A stretch of DNA of 21,204 bases from JAIBJP01 sp035639875 (GTDB taxonomy: Bacteria > Actinomycetota > Thermoleophilia > Gaiellales > Gaiellaceae), in assembly GCA_035639875.1 (NCBI GenBank), contig DASQXE010000141.1, forward strand, positions 1-21,204, read 5' to 3'. The translations under genes and the position numbers were made by a program. Of this stretch, positions 8,194 to 14,692 are shown in pieces; within the stretch, counting starts at the first letter, position 1; each line of letters starts with the position of its first letter. Below the pieces are notes generated by a model. That model was not told the origin of the DNA and did not search any database. It saw nothing but the letters and a program-made list of their open reading frames with translations.

Positions 8194-8627
8194 AGACGCT
8201 CGTCATCGACGACGAGGCTCCGATCCGTCTCCTCTGCCGGGTCAACCTCGAGACGGAGGGAATCGAAGTGCTCGAAGCGGCGGACGGCGCGAGCGGGCTC
8301 GACGTCGCGCGGCAAGAGAAGCCCGACGCCATCCTCCTCGACGTGATGATGCCGGGGCTCGACGGCTGGAGCGTGGCCGAGCGCCTGCTCGCGGAGGACG
8401 AGACGAGTGCGATCCCGATCATCTTCTTGACCGCCCGCGCCGATCTCCGCGACCGCGCGCGCGGGATGGACGCCGGCGGCCTCGATTACGTGACGAAGCC
8501 GTTCAATCCCGTCGAGCTCGCGTCGCTCGTGCGAGAGGTCGTCGGCGCGGTCGAGCGCGGAGAGCGCGAGCAGTTGCGCACCGAGCGCATCGCCGAGCTC
8601 CGCGACCTGTTCGAACGACATAGCTAG
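8190..8627 (+). CDS. Single-domain response regulator (CheY-like receiver)
   Basis: This encodes 145 residues. The ATG overlaps the kinase stop (ATGA), so translation is probably coupled. The receiver motifs are complete: acidic pair DD at residues 7-8, phosphoacceptor aspartate 51 in LLDVMMPGLDGW, threonine 81 in FLTAR, and lysine 103 in VTKPFNP. There is no DNA-binding or enzymatic output domain. The last 25 residues or so (EREQLRTERIAELRDLF) look like a short charged helix. It probably receives phosphate from the giant kinase upstream and acts through protein contact, or passes phosphate along a relay. The final effector is not in this window. Confidence 0.93.
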   Translation: MKTLVIDDEAPIRLLCRVNLETEGIEVLEAADGASGLDVARQEKPDAILLDVMMPGLDGWSVAERLLAEDETSAIPIIFLTARADLRDRARGMDAGGLDYVTKPFNPVELASLVREVVGAVERGEREQLRTERIAELRDLFERHS

Positions 8628-8832
8628 CGGTCCCGGGCTCAGCAGATCTGTTCACGAACACCCATGAGACGGTCTCTCGACGTGGCCACGGCCACGACCA
8701 GGCGCGGACTCCATGAGTGCCGTGTCCGTAGGACGAGTATGGCGCGGTCGGCTTGGCCGCACAGGCCGAGCAGGCGGTCTAGTCGAAGGTCTACTGGGCC
8801 TCTGGTTCCGGCGACCAGCGGATCGCGTCTAG
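8628..8832. other. Convergent intergenic region with small hairpins, no gene seen
   Basis: These 205 bases separate the convergent receiver gene and CAP-protein gene. Visible structures are TGTTC-AC-GAACA near 8650, CGTGGC-CACG-GCCACG near 8680-8695, and a GC-rich stem (GCTTGGCC with GGCCGAGC, one G-U pair) near 8751-8772. None is followed by a U tract, so no intrinsic terminator can be claimed. Short reading frames here show no coding character. Confidence 0.4.
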
Positions 8833-9297
8833 CTAGTGGAACCTGGTCACGGCCATGCGCACGCAGGAGTAGCGCGTCCCGGAGTACGTGTACGGGCCGC
8901 GCGAGACGCCGACGCCGGTCCGCCTGGCGCCTCGGTCGAGCAGATTGGCGCGGTGGGCCGGGCTCGCGAGCCACATGCGCACGAGCACGGCCGCCCAACC
9001 CTGCCGACAGGTGAGCCAGCCGATGTTCTCACTCGTCCCGTTCGTCAGGCCGCCGTAGTGGCGGAACAGGTTGCGCCGCCGCAGGTAGACCGCCCACGCA
9101 TGCGCTCCGGTCTGGAGCCCGGCCCCGATCCGGAGCCGCGCCAGGCCGCGCGTGGTCCGCGCGTTGTTCATCGCATGTAGGAGCTTCAGCTCGGCCCGGG
9201 TCGACGCAGCGCTTGCCGCCGGAGCGCGCACGAGGCCGAACATGAGGAGGCAGGCGAGCGTGCCGACGAGCATCCGTGCCAGGGGAGGTCGGAGCAC
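8833..9297 (-). CDS. Secreted CAP/SCP-domain protein
   Basis: This encodes 154 residues from a GTG at 9297, or 146 from an ATG at 9273; neither has a clear ribosome binding site. An N-terminal signal peptide is evident (MLVGTLACLLMFGLVRAPAASA, cleavage likely after an AxA motif), so the product is exported. The rest is a compact CAP (CRISP/antigen 5/PR-1, SCP-like) domain. It shows an N-terminal helix ending NNARTTRGL, the NLFRHYG segment carrying a conserved histidine, the TSENIGW motif with the conserved glutamate, and MWLASPAHRANLLD. Two cysteines (LTC and YSC) could form a disulfide. Bacterial members are common in Actinobacteria and Firmicutes, but their biochemical role is mostly unknown. 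It lies 61 bases downstream of the transporter gene on the same strand and has an AT-rich upstream segment. Confidence 0.88.
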   Translation of the reverse strand: MLRPPLARMLVGTLACLLMFGLVRAPAASAASTRAELKLLHAMNNARTTRGLARLRIGAGLQTGAHAWAVYLRRRNLFRHYGGLTNGTSENIGWLTCRQGWAAVLVRMWLASPAHRANLLDRGARRTGVGVSRGPYTYSGTRYSCVRMAVTRFH

Positions 9298-9358
9298 GAC
9301 GGGGCGGCATGGTGGCAGTCAAACGTGGTCATATGTTTTGAAAAAGGTATGAATTGTG
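9298..9358 (-). promoter_or_regulatory. AT-rich intergenic segment, probable promoter region of the CAP gene
   Basis: About 35 bases around 9325-9362 are markedly AT-rich against a GC-rich background. On the minus strand TTAACA (complement of 9357-9362, overlapping the transporter stop) resembles a -35 box, and AT-rich hexamers around the complement of 9330-9349 (including TACCTT) could serve as a -10. The spacing to any of these is not ideal, so the exact promoter is not assigned. Confidence 0.35.
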
Positions 9359-10342
9359 TTAACGCGCGCGCTCGGGGCGGGCCGTCTGCGCGAGCACGAT
9401 TCCGCCGAGAACCAGCATTCCACCGAGAATCTGCACCGCTCCGATCTCCTCGGCGAGCCATGCGTACGCCACGACGGCGGCGAGCACCGGTTCCACCATC
9501 GCCACCACCGTCGCACGCGTGGCCGGGATGTAGTGGAGCGCCGTCACCATGAGGATGAACGGCACGATTGTCCCGAAGACGACGATGTAGCCGAGCAGGA
9601 GCCAGACGGGCGCGCTGACGTCGGCGAGGCGGCCGAGAAGCGACGCGTCGCTGCCGAGGATCTCCCCGGGGAAGGTCCACCACGGCTGGGCCAGGGTCCA
9701 GAAGGCGGCTGCGAAGACGAAGCCCCAGGCGAGGAGGGAGAAGACGTCGCGCCCGCGCTGCAGGCTCCTCTCGGCCATGAGGATGTAGAGGGCGTACGCG
9801 CACGCGGCGCCGAGCGAGGCAGCGACACCGACACCGCTCAAAGTGCCGCCGCTCCAGATCTCGACGACGAGCGATAGACCGGTCAGCGCGAGCGCGAGTG
9901 CGAACCAGAGGCGCCGGCGCACCGGCTCGTGGACGAAGAAACGCGCCCAGAGTGCGACGAGCACCGGCGCGATGTACTGGATGACGAGCGCGATGCCGAT
10001 ATCCAGATGGGAGATGGCGACGAAGTACAGGTAGTGGACGAGGGCGAGGCCGCCAATGCCGAAGACGGCGATGAATCCGAGCTCGCGGCGCGTCAGGCGG
10101 AGGCTCTGTGGGCTGAACAGCGCGACGCCCACGAAGAGCAGGAATCCGGCGCCCGTCGCGCGCATCTCGGCCAGCCGGAGCGGCGACAGCCCGCCCGAGT
10201 CGATGACGATTTTCGCCATCGTCGCGTTCACCGACCACAGCCCGACTGCCGAAAGCACAAGGGCGTAGCCGATGGCTGGGCGCCGCGTCTGCCCGCTAGC
10301 GCCGTCTTCGAGGTCGGCGGAGCTGAGCGGGGCGTCGACCAC
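9359..10342 (-). CDS. EamA/DMT-family transporter (drug/metabolite permease)
   Basis: This 327-residue inner-membrane protein fits the ten-helix EamA family, with two repeated five-helix halves. The first half starts GYALVLSAVGLWSVNATMAKIV, with the typical proximal motif of a tryptophan and small residues. It has ALVHYLYFVAISHLDIGIALVIQYIAPVLVALWARF as its last helices. The second half starts GVGVAASLGAACAYALYILMAERSL and ends YIPATRATVVAMVEPVLAAVVAYAWLAEEIGAVQILGGMLVLGGIVL, the hallmark C-terminal EamA pattern. The substrate cannot be told; relatives export amino acids and metabolites or act in uptake. The GTG at 10342 has no Shine-Dalgarno and lies 8 bases after a TAGGCT hexamer. The first 24 residues are polar and probably cytosolic. 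Confidence 0.92.
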   Translation of the reverse strand: MVDAPLSSADLEDGASGQTRRPAIGYALVLSAVGLWSVNATMAKIVIDSGGLSPLRLAEMRATGAGFLLFVGVALFSPQSLRLTRRELGFIAVFGIGGLALVHYLYFVAISHLDIGIALVIQYIAPVLVALWARFFVHEPVRRRLWFALALALTGLSLVVEIWSGGTLSGVGVAASLGAACAYALYILMAERSLQRGRDVFSLLAWGFVFAAAFWTLAQPWWTFPGEILGSDASLLGRLADVSAPVWLLLGYIVVFGTIVPFILMVTALHYIPATRATVVAMVEPVLAAVVAYAWLAEEIGAVQILGGMLVLGGIVLAQTARPERAR

Positions 10343-10350
10343 GGCGCCCG

Positions 10351-10380
10351 AGCCTATCGGCCGCTAAGCGATTGCGTCCT
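10351..10380 (-). promoter_or_regulatory. Candidate leaderless promoter of the EamA transporter
   Basis: On the minus strand TAGGCT (complement of 10351-10356) fits TANNNT and ends 8 bases before the GTG start. At an 18-base spacing lies AGGACG (complement of 10375-10380), which keeps the GAC core of a -35 box. The same TAGGCT hexamer occurs 7 bases before the cyclase gene at 16821. Confidence 0.35.
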
Positions 10381-10398
10381 ACTAGGCCAGTCGAGCGC

Positions 10399-10875
10399 TC
10401 ACGAGCAAACGAAGGTTGGCCTGTCGAATGCCGCCGTGACGCCTGCCGGGCTCACGGTCAGGTGAGCGACCTCGCGCACTGTGATGAACGTGCCGTCCGT
10501 CCCTTTTACGCGCACATGAGTCGTCAGGGTCGTGACGAAGACGCGGCTCGTACTCGTCTCGCTGACGGCAAACGTTTCGTGTCCCTGGTAGGCGATCCCG
10601 CCGGCACTGTCGGGCGTGAAGCTGACACTGACCGTGCTGTGGCCCGTGAGCCGACTCGTTCCGTCGGCGAGTGTCGTGATGTGAAAGACGTCCTGCTCGT
10701 CATCGAGGATCGTCCCCGTCGCGCCCGTGCACGGGTTCGTCTCGCCGGGATTGAGGTCTAGGCTGCGGTCGACGACGGTGATCGTGTCGGCTGCGCCGCT
10801 CGCCGCCGAAGGTGCTCCAGCGAGCAGGCCGACGAGCGCAATCGTCGCGGCCGTGAAGCGGGATGGGCGAAGCAT
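10399..10875 (-). CDS. Secreted protein of unknown function
   Basis: This encodes 158 residues. The ATG at 10875 is fixed by GGAG seven bases upstream; the longer open frame upstream overlaps the neighbouring gene and is not used. A clear signal peptide (basic MLRPSRF, hydrophobic ATIALVGLLAG, then small residues up to AASGA) predicts export with cleavage near residue 28. The mature part of about 130 residues is rich in threonine, serine and valine with alternating beta-strand pattern (SRVFVTTLTTHVRVKGTDGTFITVREVAHLTV). It has two cysteines, one near the start (NPCTG) and one at the end (TFVCS), which could pair. I do not recognise a family or enzyme motif. It is the second gene of an operon with the membrane protein 20 bases upstream, divergent from a two-component pair. 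Confidence 0.8.
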   Translation of the reverse strand: MLRPSRFTAATIALVGLLAGAPSAASGAADTITVVDRSLDLNPGETNPCTGATGTILDDEQDVFHITTLADGTSRLTGHSTVSVSFTPDSAGGIAYQGHETFAVSETSTSRVFVTTLTTHVRVKGTDGTFITVREVAHLTVSPAGVTAAFDRPTFVCS

Positions 10876-10895
10876 CGGTGATCTCCTTTCGCCGT

Positions 10896-11597
10896 TTATC
10901 CGAGGGCGGCCGCTGCGGCCTGAGTCTTTAGGGCAACCGGCCGACGAAGCATCGAGACGCTCGCGCCGATGATCCAGACGAGCAGCCCGAGATACGCGAA
11001 GAAGAGGACGACTCCGAGGAAGCCGCCGTCCACCTCGCTCCCCGTCACGCTGCCAGCTCCGACGACGAAAACACCGGCGAGCACGATGGCGAGCCACGCG
11101 AGCCAGCGCGGGAGTACGCCCGAGGCGCGCGACCCGAAGCCAGCGCCGAGGAGGAAGACGGCGATCGGAACCGCAAGCAGGGTGCCGATCCAGTGGTCGG
11201 CCCCGTAGCCGATCCAAAGAGGTACGCCCGCGGCTCCGTGACCGACGGCTCGCACGAACGTGATCACGAGGGCGTCGGCGACGATCCCGATGGCCGTTCC
11301 CGCGATACCGGCGAGCGCGACGATCCACCAACCCGCCGACGCGCGCTCGGCGCGGTGCAGGCGTGCCGTGACGGCGGCGCCGAAGAGGACGAGCGCGCCG
11401 GTCATCAGCGCGCCGACGTACGCGCCGCGGAGCAGTGCGTCTGCGTCGCTGGTTGCCGAACGAGCGATCGCCCCAATGGGCTTATCGGGTGCCGGCAAAG
11501 CGGGGAAGGCCGTGAAGAGGGCCAAGAGCAAGAACACCGCCGCCACGCCCGAGGCGGCGCCGAGGCGGTCAAGCGTTCGATCCGGACGACGTTCCAT
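10896..11597 (-). CDS. Multi-pass membrane protein, DUF4386-like
   Basis: This encodes 233 residues from the ATG at 11597, chosen because AAGGAGG lies six bases upstream. About six hydrophobic segments can be seen: GVAAVFLLLALFTAF, AYVGALMTGALVLFGAAV, WWIVALAGIAGTAIGIVADAL, WIGTLLAVPIAVFLLGAGF, WLAWLAIVLAGVFVVGAGS, and FLGVVLFFAYLGLLVWIIGA. The sixth precedes a basic cytosolic tail. The layout, the length and the pattern of a helix followed by PRWLAWLAIVLAG resemble DUF4386-type integral membrane proteins of unknown function; this is resemblance by eye. No catalytic or transport motif is visible. It leads a two-gene operon with the secreted protein at 10875. A good promoter and an inverted repeat lie between it and the divergent kinase gene, so regulation by that two-component pair is plausible. 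Confidence 0.8.
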   Translation of the reverse strand: MERRPDRTLDRLGAASGVAAVFLLLALFTAFPALPAPDKPIGAIARSATSDADALLRGAYVGALMTGALVLFGAAVTARLHRAERASAGWWIVALAGIAGTAIGIVADALVITFVRAVGHGAAGVPLWIGYGADHWIGTLLAVPIAVFLLGAGFGSRASGVLPRWLAWLAIVLAGVFVVGAGSVTGSEVDGGFLGVVLFFAYLGLLVWIIGASVSMLRRPVALKTQAAAAALG

Positions 11598-11606
11598 TGC
11601 AAGCCT

Positions 11607-11641
11607 CCTTCGTGTTTTCGACTCTCTCGACCGTACGAAGG
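11607..11641. repeat. Inverted repeat overlapping the promoter of the 11597 operon
   Basis: CCTTCGT at 11607-11613 and ACGAAGG at 11635-11641 are exact seven-base inverted arms with a 21-base spacer. The right arm overlaps the -10 hexamer of the minus-strand promoter, and the left arm covers part of the Shine-Dalgarno. It could be an operator for a dimeric regulator or a long hairpin in the messenger leader. Confidence 0.4.
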
Positions 11642-11658
11642 TGGCGCGCGCATGTCGT
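11630..11658 (-). promoter_or_regulatory. Candidate promoter of the membrane/secreted protein operon
   Basis: On the minus strand ACGACA (complement of 11653-11658) matches the -35 consensus at four positions and is followed after 17 bases by TACGGT (complement of 11630-11635), fitting TANNNT. The transcript would start around 11623, leaving a leader of about 25 bases that contains the AAGGAGG ribosome binding site. Confidence 0.45.
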
Positions 11659-11684
11659 CTGTCCCGCTGCTGAACTTGCGCTCT

Positions 11685-11728
11685 GCCGAAGGAGGGATCT
11701 TTCGGCGAGCGCATCTCTGCCTTTCGGC
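11685..11728 (+). repeat. GCCGAA/TTCGGC inverted repeat and extra half site upstream of the kinase gene
   Basis: GCCGAA at 11685-11690 and TTCGGC at 11701-11706 form an exact six-base inverted repeat with a 10-base spacer. A third copy of TTCGGC follows at 11723-11728, just before the ATG at 11731. The spacer contains GGAGGG, a strong ribosome-binding-like sequence with no start codon at a proper distance. A regulatory role, for instance autoregulation, is inferred from position only. Confidence 0.3.
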
Positions 11729-11730
11729 CG

Positions 11731-12921
11731 ATGACGAACGCGTCGCTGCGAGTTACCGTCAGGCGCGTGAAGTGGTTGCAACGCGCTTGGCGGACGATCC
11801 AGCGACACCCGTTTGCGGGAGATGCAGCGCTTGCGGCTGCCCTGGCCGGGATTGTCCTCTCCGATATCTGGACGTCTGCCGACTACTACACGGCGTCGCA
11901 GGCGATCTATGTCTCCGCCGCGTTGCTCATGACGCTGCCGCTCGCGTGGCGCCGGAAGGCGCCGCTTCCGGTCGCGGCGGTCGTCATGGGAGCGCTCGTC
12001 TTCGAATCCCTCGCCGTCGGGTCGGCGCCGACGCCGGACTACCAGCTCGTGGGCTGGCTGATCGCGATCTACACCGTGGCCGCGCATTGCGGCCGGCGGG
12101 CGGCCCTCGCGGGCGGTGCGATCAGCTTGGCCGCCGGACTCATCTGGATGGGGGTCGACGATTTCTTGTTCCCGGTCGTCGTCTTCGGCGGAGCCTGGCT
12201 GGCGGGTCGCCTTGTTCGGCAGCGCGACGTCCATGCGCAGGTCATGGAGGAGCGCTCAGCGGCGCTCGCTCGGGAGCGCGAGGCGAACGCGCGGGCCACC
12301 GCGGCGGAAGAGCGGGCCCGGATCGCGCGCGAGCTGCACGACGTCCTTTCGCACAGCGTGAGCGTGATGGTCGTCCAGGCGGGAGCAGAGCGAATGGCGC
12401 TCGGGAGCGAACGGTCCGCTACGGCCGAGGCCCTGGAAGCGATCGAGCGGACGGGTCGCCAGGCGCTCGCGGAGATGCGGCGGCTGCTCGGGATGCTTCG
12501 CCTCGGCGACGAGCCTCCTGCGCACGCGCCCCAGCCGACGCTCGCTGATCTCGACGCGCTCGTGTCGCAGGTACGCGAGGCGGGCGTGCCAGTCGAGGTG
12601 CACGTAGAAGGGGAGCCGGTCCTCCTTCCGCCCGGTGTGGCCGTGTCCGCGTATCGGATCCTCCAGGAGGCGCTCACGAACGTCCTGAAGCACGCAGGCC
12701 CGGCACACGCGCGCGTAATCGTCCGCTACGGAGGCCGTGAGCTCGAGCTCGAGATCGCAGACGACGGACGAGGCCCGCAGGACGCCGCAGAAGCTGGACA
12801 CGGGCTCGTTGGGATGCGCGAGCGCGTCGCGCTGTACGACGGCCACTTCGATGCCGGTGCTCGCAACGGCGGCGGGTTCGTCGTCCGCGTACGCCTTCCG
12901 CTCACCGCGACCCAGGTGTGA
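11731..12921 (+). CDS. NarL-type sensor histidine kinase (HisKA_3 family)
   Basis: This 396-residue inner-membrane kinase starts with the ATG at 11731; a GTG at 11767 is an alternative, and neither has a good ribosome binding site. The N-terminal half has four to five hydrophobic segments between about residues 30 and 160. A charged helix (EERSAALAREREANARATAAEE) leads to the dimerisation/phosphoacceptor motif ARIARELHDVLSHSV, with histidine 203. The ATPase domain has the N box ILQEALTNVLKHAG, the DDGRGP motif and GHGLVGMRERV. This architecture is typical of actinobacterial kinases paired with LuxR/NarL-type regulators. There is no sizeable outside sensor loop, so the signal is probably sensed in or at the membrane. 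The stop overlaps the regulator start (GTGA). The divergent membrane and secreted genes are candidate targets or signal partners. Confidence 0.94.
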   Translation: MTNASLRVTVRRVKWLQRAWRTIQRHPFAGDAALAAALAGIVLSDIWTSADYYTASQAIYVSAALLMTLPLAWRRKAPLPVAAVVMGALVFESLAVGSAPTPDYQLVGWLIAIYTVAAHCGRRAALAGGAISLAAGLIWMGVDDFLFPVVVFGGAWLAGRLVRQRDVHAQVMEERSAALAREREANARATAAEERARIARELHDVLSHSVSVMVVQAGAERMALGSERSATAEALEAIERTGRQALAEMRRLLGMLRLGDEPPAHAPQPTLADLDALVSQVREAGVPVEVHVEGEPVLLPPGVAVSAYRILQEALTNVLKHAGPAHARVIVRYGGRELELEIADDGRGPQDAAEAGHGLVGMRERVALYDGHFDAGARNGGGFVVRVRLPLTATQV

Positions 12922-13613
12922 GCGTCCGCGTCCTCATCGCCGACGATCAGGCGCTCGTCCGTGCCGGCTTTCGGAAGATCCTCGAGGCGGATGCCGAGAT
13001 CGAGGTCGTCGGCGAGGCGGCCGACGGGGTCGCCGCAGTCGAGCGCGGCCGCGCACTCTGGCCGGACGTCGTCCTGATGGATATCCGCATGCCGGGCCTG
13101 GACGGGCTCGCCGCAACTCGGCAACTCGTCGGAGCTGGCACGGACGGCCCCCGGGTTCTCGTACTGACGACGTTCGGGCTCGAGGAATACGTGTACGAAG
13201 CCCTTCGGGGCGGCGCGAGCGGCTTCCTCCTCAAGGACGTTCCTCCCGAACAGCTGCTCGAGGCCGTCCATGTCGTCGCCCGCGGAGACGCGCTCCTCGA
13301 CCCCGCGATCACGCGCGCGGTGATCGAGGAATTTGCGGGCAAGCCGGTTGCACGGCGCGAGCTCGCGGCGAAGTTGGAGGAGCTCACAGCCCGCGAACGC
13401 GAGGTCTTCTCGCTCGTTGCGCGAGGGCTATCGAACGCCGAGATCGCCGCGGAGCTGGTCGTCAGCGAAGGCACCGTCAAGACACACGTCGCGCATCTCT
13501 TGCTCAAGCTCGGACTGCGCGATCGGGTCCAGGCAGTCGTCTTCGCGTACGAATCGGGAATCGTTCAGCCCGGAGAGCCCGCGGGCGGTACCCTTGGTGC
13601 GAGCGGGGCGTAG
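12918..13613 (+). CDS. NarL/FixJ-family response regulator
   Basis: This 231-residue transcription regulator has a GTG start that overlaps the kinase stop codon. The receiver domain (1-120) has acidic residues DD at 9-10, phosphoacceptor aspartate 55 in LMDIRMPGLDG, threonine 84 in LTTFG and lysine 106 in LLKDVPPEQLL. The C-terminal LuxR-type helix-turn-helix (about 155-215) reads LTAREREVFSLVARGLSNAEIA and SEGTVKTHVAHLLLKLG, both typical. It should bind DNA as a dimer when phosphorylated by the kinase encoded just upstream. The end of the gene is odd. The usual fold ends near AYESGIVQPG, but the frame continues for about 14 residues and stops at the TAG inside tRNA-Pro (bases 8-10 of the tRNA). 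The last ten coding bases are therefore shared with the tRNA. Confidence 0.94.
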   Translation: MSVRVLIADDQALVRAGFRKILEADAEIEVVGEAADGVAAVERGRALWPDVVLMDIRMPGLDGLAATRQLVGAGTDGPRVLVLTTFGLEEYVYEALRGGASGFLLKDVPPEQLLEAVHVVARGDALLDPAITRAVIEEFAGKPVARRELAAKLEELTAREREVFSLVARGLSNAEIAAELVVSEGTVKTHVAHLLLKLGLRDRVQAVVFAYESGIVQPGEPAGGTLGASGA

Positions 13614-13677
13614 CTCAGCCTGGTAGAGCGCCGCGTTTGGGACGCGGAGGTCGCCGGTTCAAGTCCGGCCGCCCCGA
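13604..13677 (+). tRNA. tRNA-Pro (anticodon TGG)
   Basis: This is a complete 74-base cloverleaf. The acceptor stem CGGGGCG 13604-13610 pairs with CGCCCCG 13670-13676, with discriminator A at 13677. TAGCTCAG opens the D arm. The anticodon stem CCGCG/CGCGG (13631-13635, 13643-13647) encloses loop TTTGGGA with anticodon TGG. The T stem GCCGG/CCGGC encloses TTCAAGT. The CCA end is not encoded. The first ten bases overlap the 3' end of the response regulator gene. The tRNA could be transcribed with that operon and freed by RNase P, or from a promoter inside it. Confidence 0.97.
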
Positions 13678-13710
13678 CTGGCCTATTAGCCCGTCTGATA
13701 GATACGCCTC

Positions 13711-14667
13711 GTGCGGTATCGCAAGCTCGGCGCCTGGGGAGTCAAGGTCTCGGAGATCGCGCTCGGCTCCTGGCTCACTTACGGCGGCTACGTCGAGGAC
13801 GAGGGGGCGATTGCCTGCATCCATCGCGCGTTCGAGCTCGGCGTCAACTTCTTCGACACGGCCAACGTCTACCGGCGCGGAGCCGCCGAGGAGGTCACCG
13901 GCCGCGCGCTCAAGGATTTCCGCCGGGACGACTACTTCCTGGCGACGAAGGTGTACTTCCCGATGGGGGACGGGCCGAACGACCGCGGGCTCTCGCGCAA
14001 GCACATCATGGAGCAGTGCCACGCCTCCCTCCGGCGCCTGGGCGTCGACTACATCGACCTCTACCAGTGCCATCGTCCCGACGAGGACACGCCGCTCGAG
14101 GAGACGTTGCGCGCGCTCGACGACCTCGTCACGCAAGGGAAGGTGCTGTACACGGGCGTGTCGATGTGGTCGGCGGAGCGGATCGACGAGGCGTATCGCC
14201 TGCACCAGAAGCTGAACCTCGACCCGCTCGTCTCCAACCAGCCCGAATACTCGATGCTCACGCGTGATATCGAGGACGACGTGCTCCCCGTCTGCAAGCA
14301 ACTCGGCATGGGCCAGGTCGTTTATTCCCCGATCGCGCAGGGCGTGCTCGCGGGCAAGTACGCACCGGGTGAGCGGCCGCCGGCTGGGACGCGTGCGGCG
14401 ACTCCCGGGGGCTCCGACTTCATCTCCCGTTTCATGCGCAACGACGTGCTCGCGGCGGTCCAGGACCTGCGTCCGATCGCGGACGAGCTGGGCATCACCA
14501 TGGCGCAGCTCGCCATCGCGTGGGTTTTGCGCGAGCCCGGTGTCTCGAGCGCGATCGTCGGCGCCTCCCGGCCTGAGCAGGTCGAGGAGAACGTTGCCGC
14601 GAGCGGTGTCGAAGTGCCGCCCGAGGCGCTCGCGCGGATCGACGAGGTGCTCGCCCCGGTGCAGTAG
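13711..14667 (+). CDS. Aldo/keto reductase, Kv-beta/AKR6-like
   Basis: This 318-residue NAD(P)H-dependent oxidoreductase has the (beta/alpha)8 barrel fold, the usual length, and starts with GTG at 13711 without a Shine-Dalgarno. The catalytic tetrad is complete: aspartate 49 and tyrosine 54 in NFFDTANVYRRG, lysine 80 in LATKVYF, and histidine 121 in DLYQCHRPDEDTP. The cofactor-binding C-terminal motif SSAIVGASRPEQVEENVAA is typical. The YQCHRPDEDTPLEETLRALDD segment and the RKHIMEQCHASLRRL helix resemble the potassium-channel beta subunit/YghZ-like branch. The product probably reduces aldehydes or ketones in the cytosol; the substrate is not evident. It stands alone 33 bases after tRNA-Pro, with AT-rich GATAGATAC upstream as a possible -10, and faces the ABC operon on the opposite strand. 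Confidence 0.94.
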   Translation: MRYRKLGAWGVKVSEIALGSWLTYGGYVEDEGAIACIHRAFELGVNFFDTANVYRRGAAEEVTGRALKDFRRDDYFLATKVYFPMGDGPNDRGLSRKHIMEQCHASLRRLGVDYIDLYQCHRPDEDTPLEETLRALDDLVTQGKVLYTGVSMWSAERIDEAYRLHQKLNLDPLVSNQPEYSMLTRDIEDDVLPVCKQLGMGQVVYSPIAQGVLAGKYAPGERPPAGTRAATPGGSDFISRFMRNDVLAAVQDLRPIADELGITMAQLAIAWVLREPGVSSAIVGASRPEQVEENVAASGVEVPPEALARIDEVLAPVQ

Positions 14668-14681
14668 GGCGAGCATCGCCC
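14667..14681. terminator. Hairpin between convergent genes, possible terminator
   Basis: GGGCGA-GCA-TCGCCC is an exact six-base-pair hairpin beginning at the last base of the reductase stop codon, inside a 25-base convergent gap. It has no U tract on either strand, so it is only a possible bidirectional termination or messenger-stabilising hairpin. Confidence 0.3.
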
Positions 14682-14692
14682 CGCCGGGCTGC

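Noticed and set aside
8645..8662. TGTTC-AC-GAACA as an SOS (LexA) box
   Set aside because: The half sites are in the opposite order to the GAAC-N4-GTTC type box and the site lies between convergent genes with no promoter.
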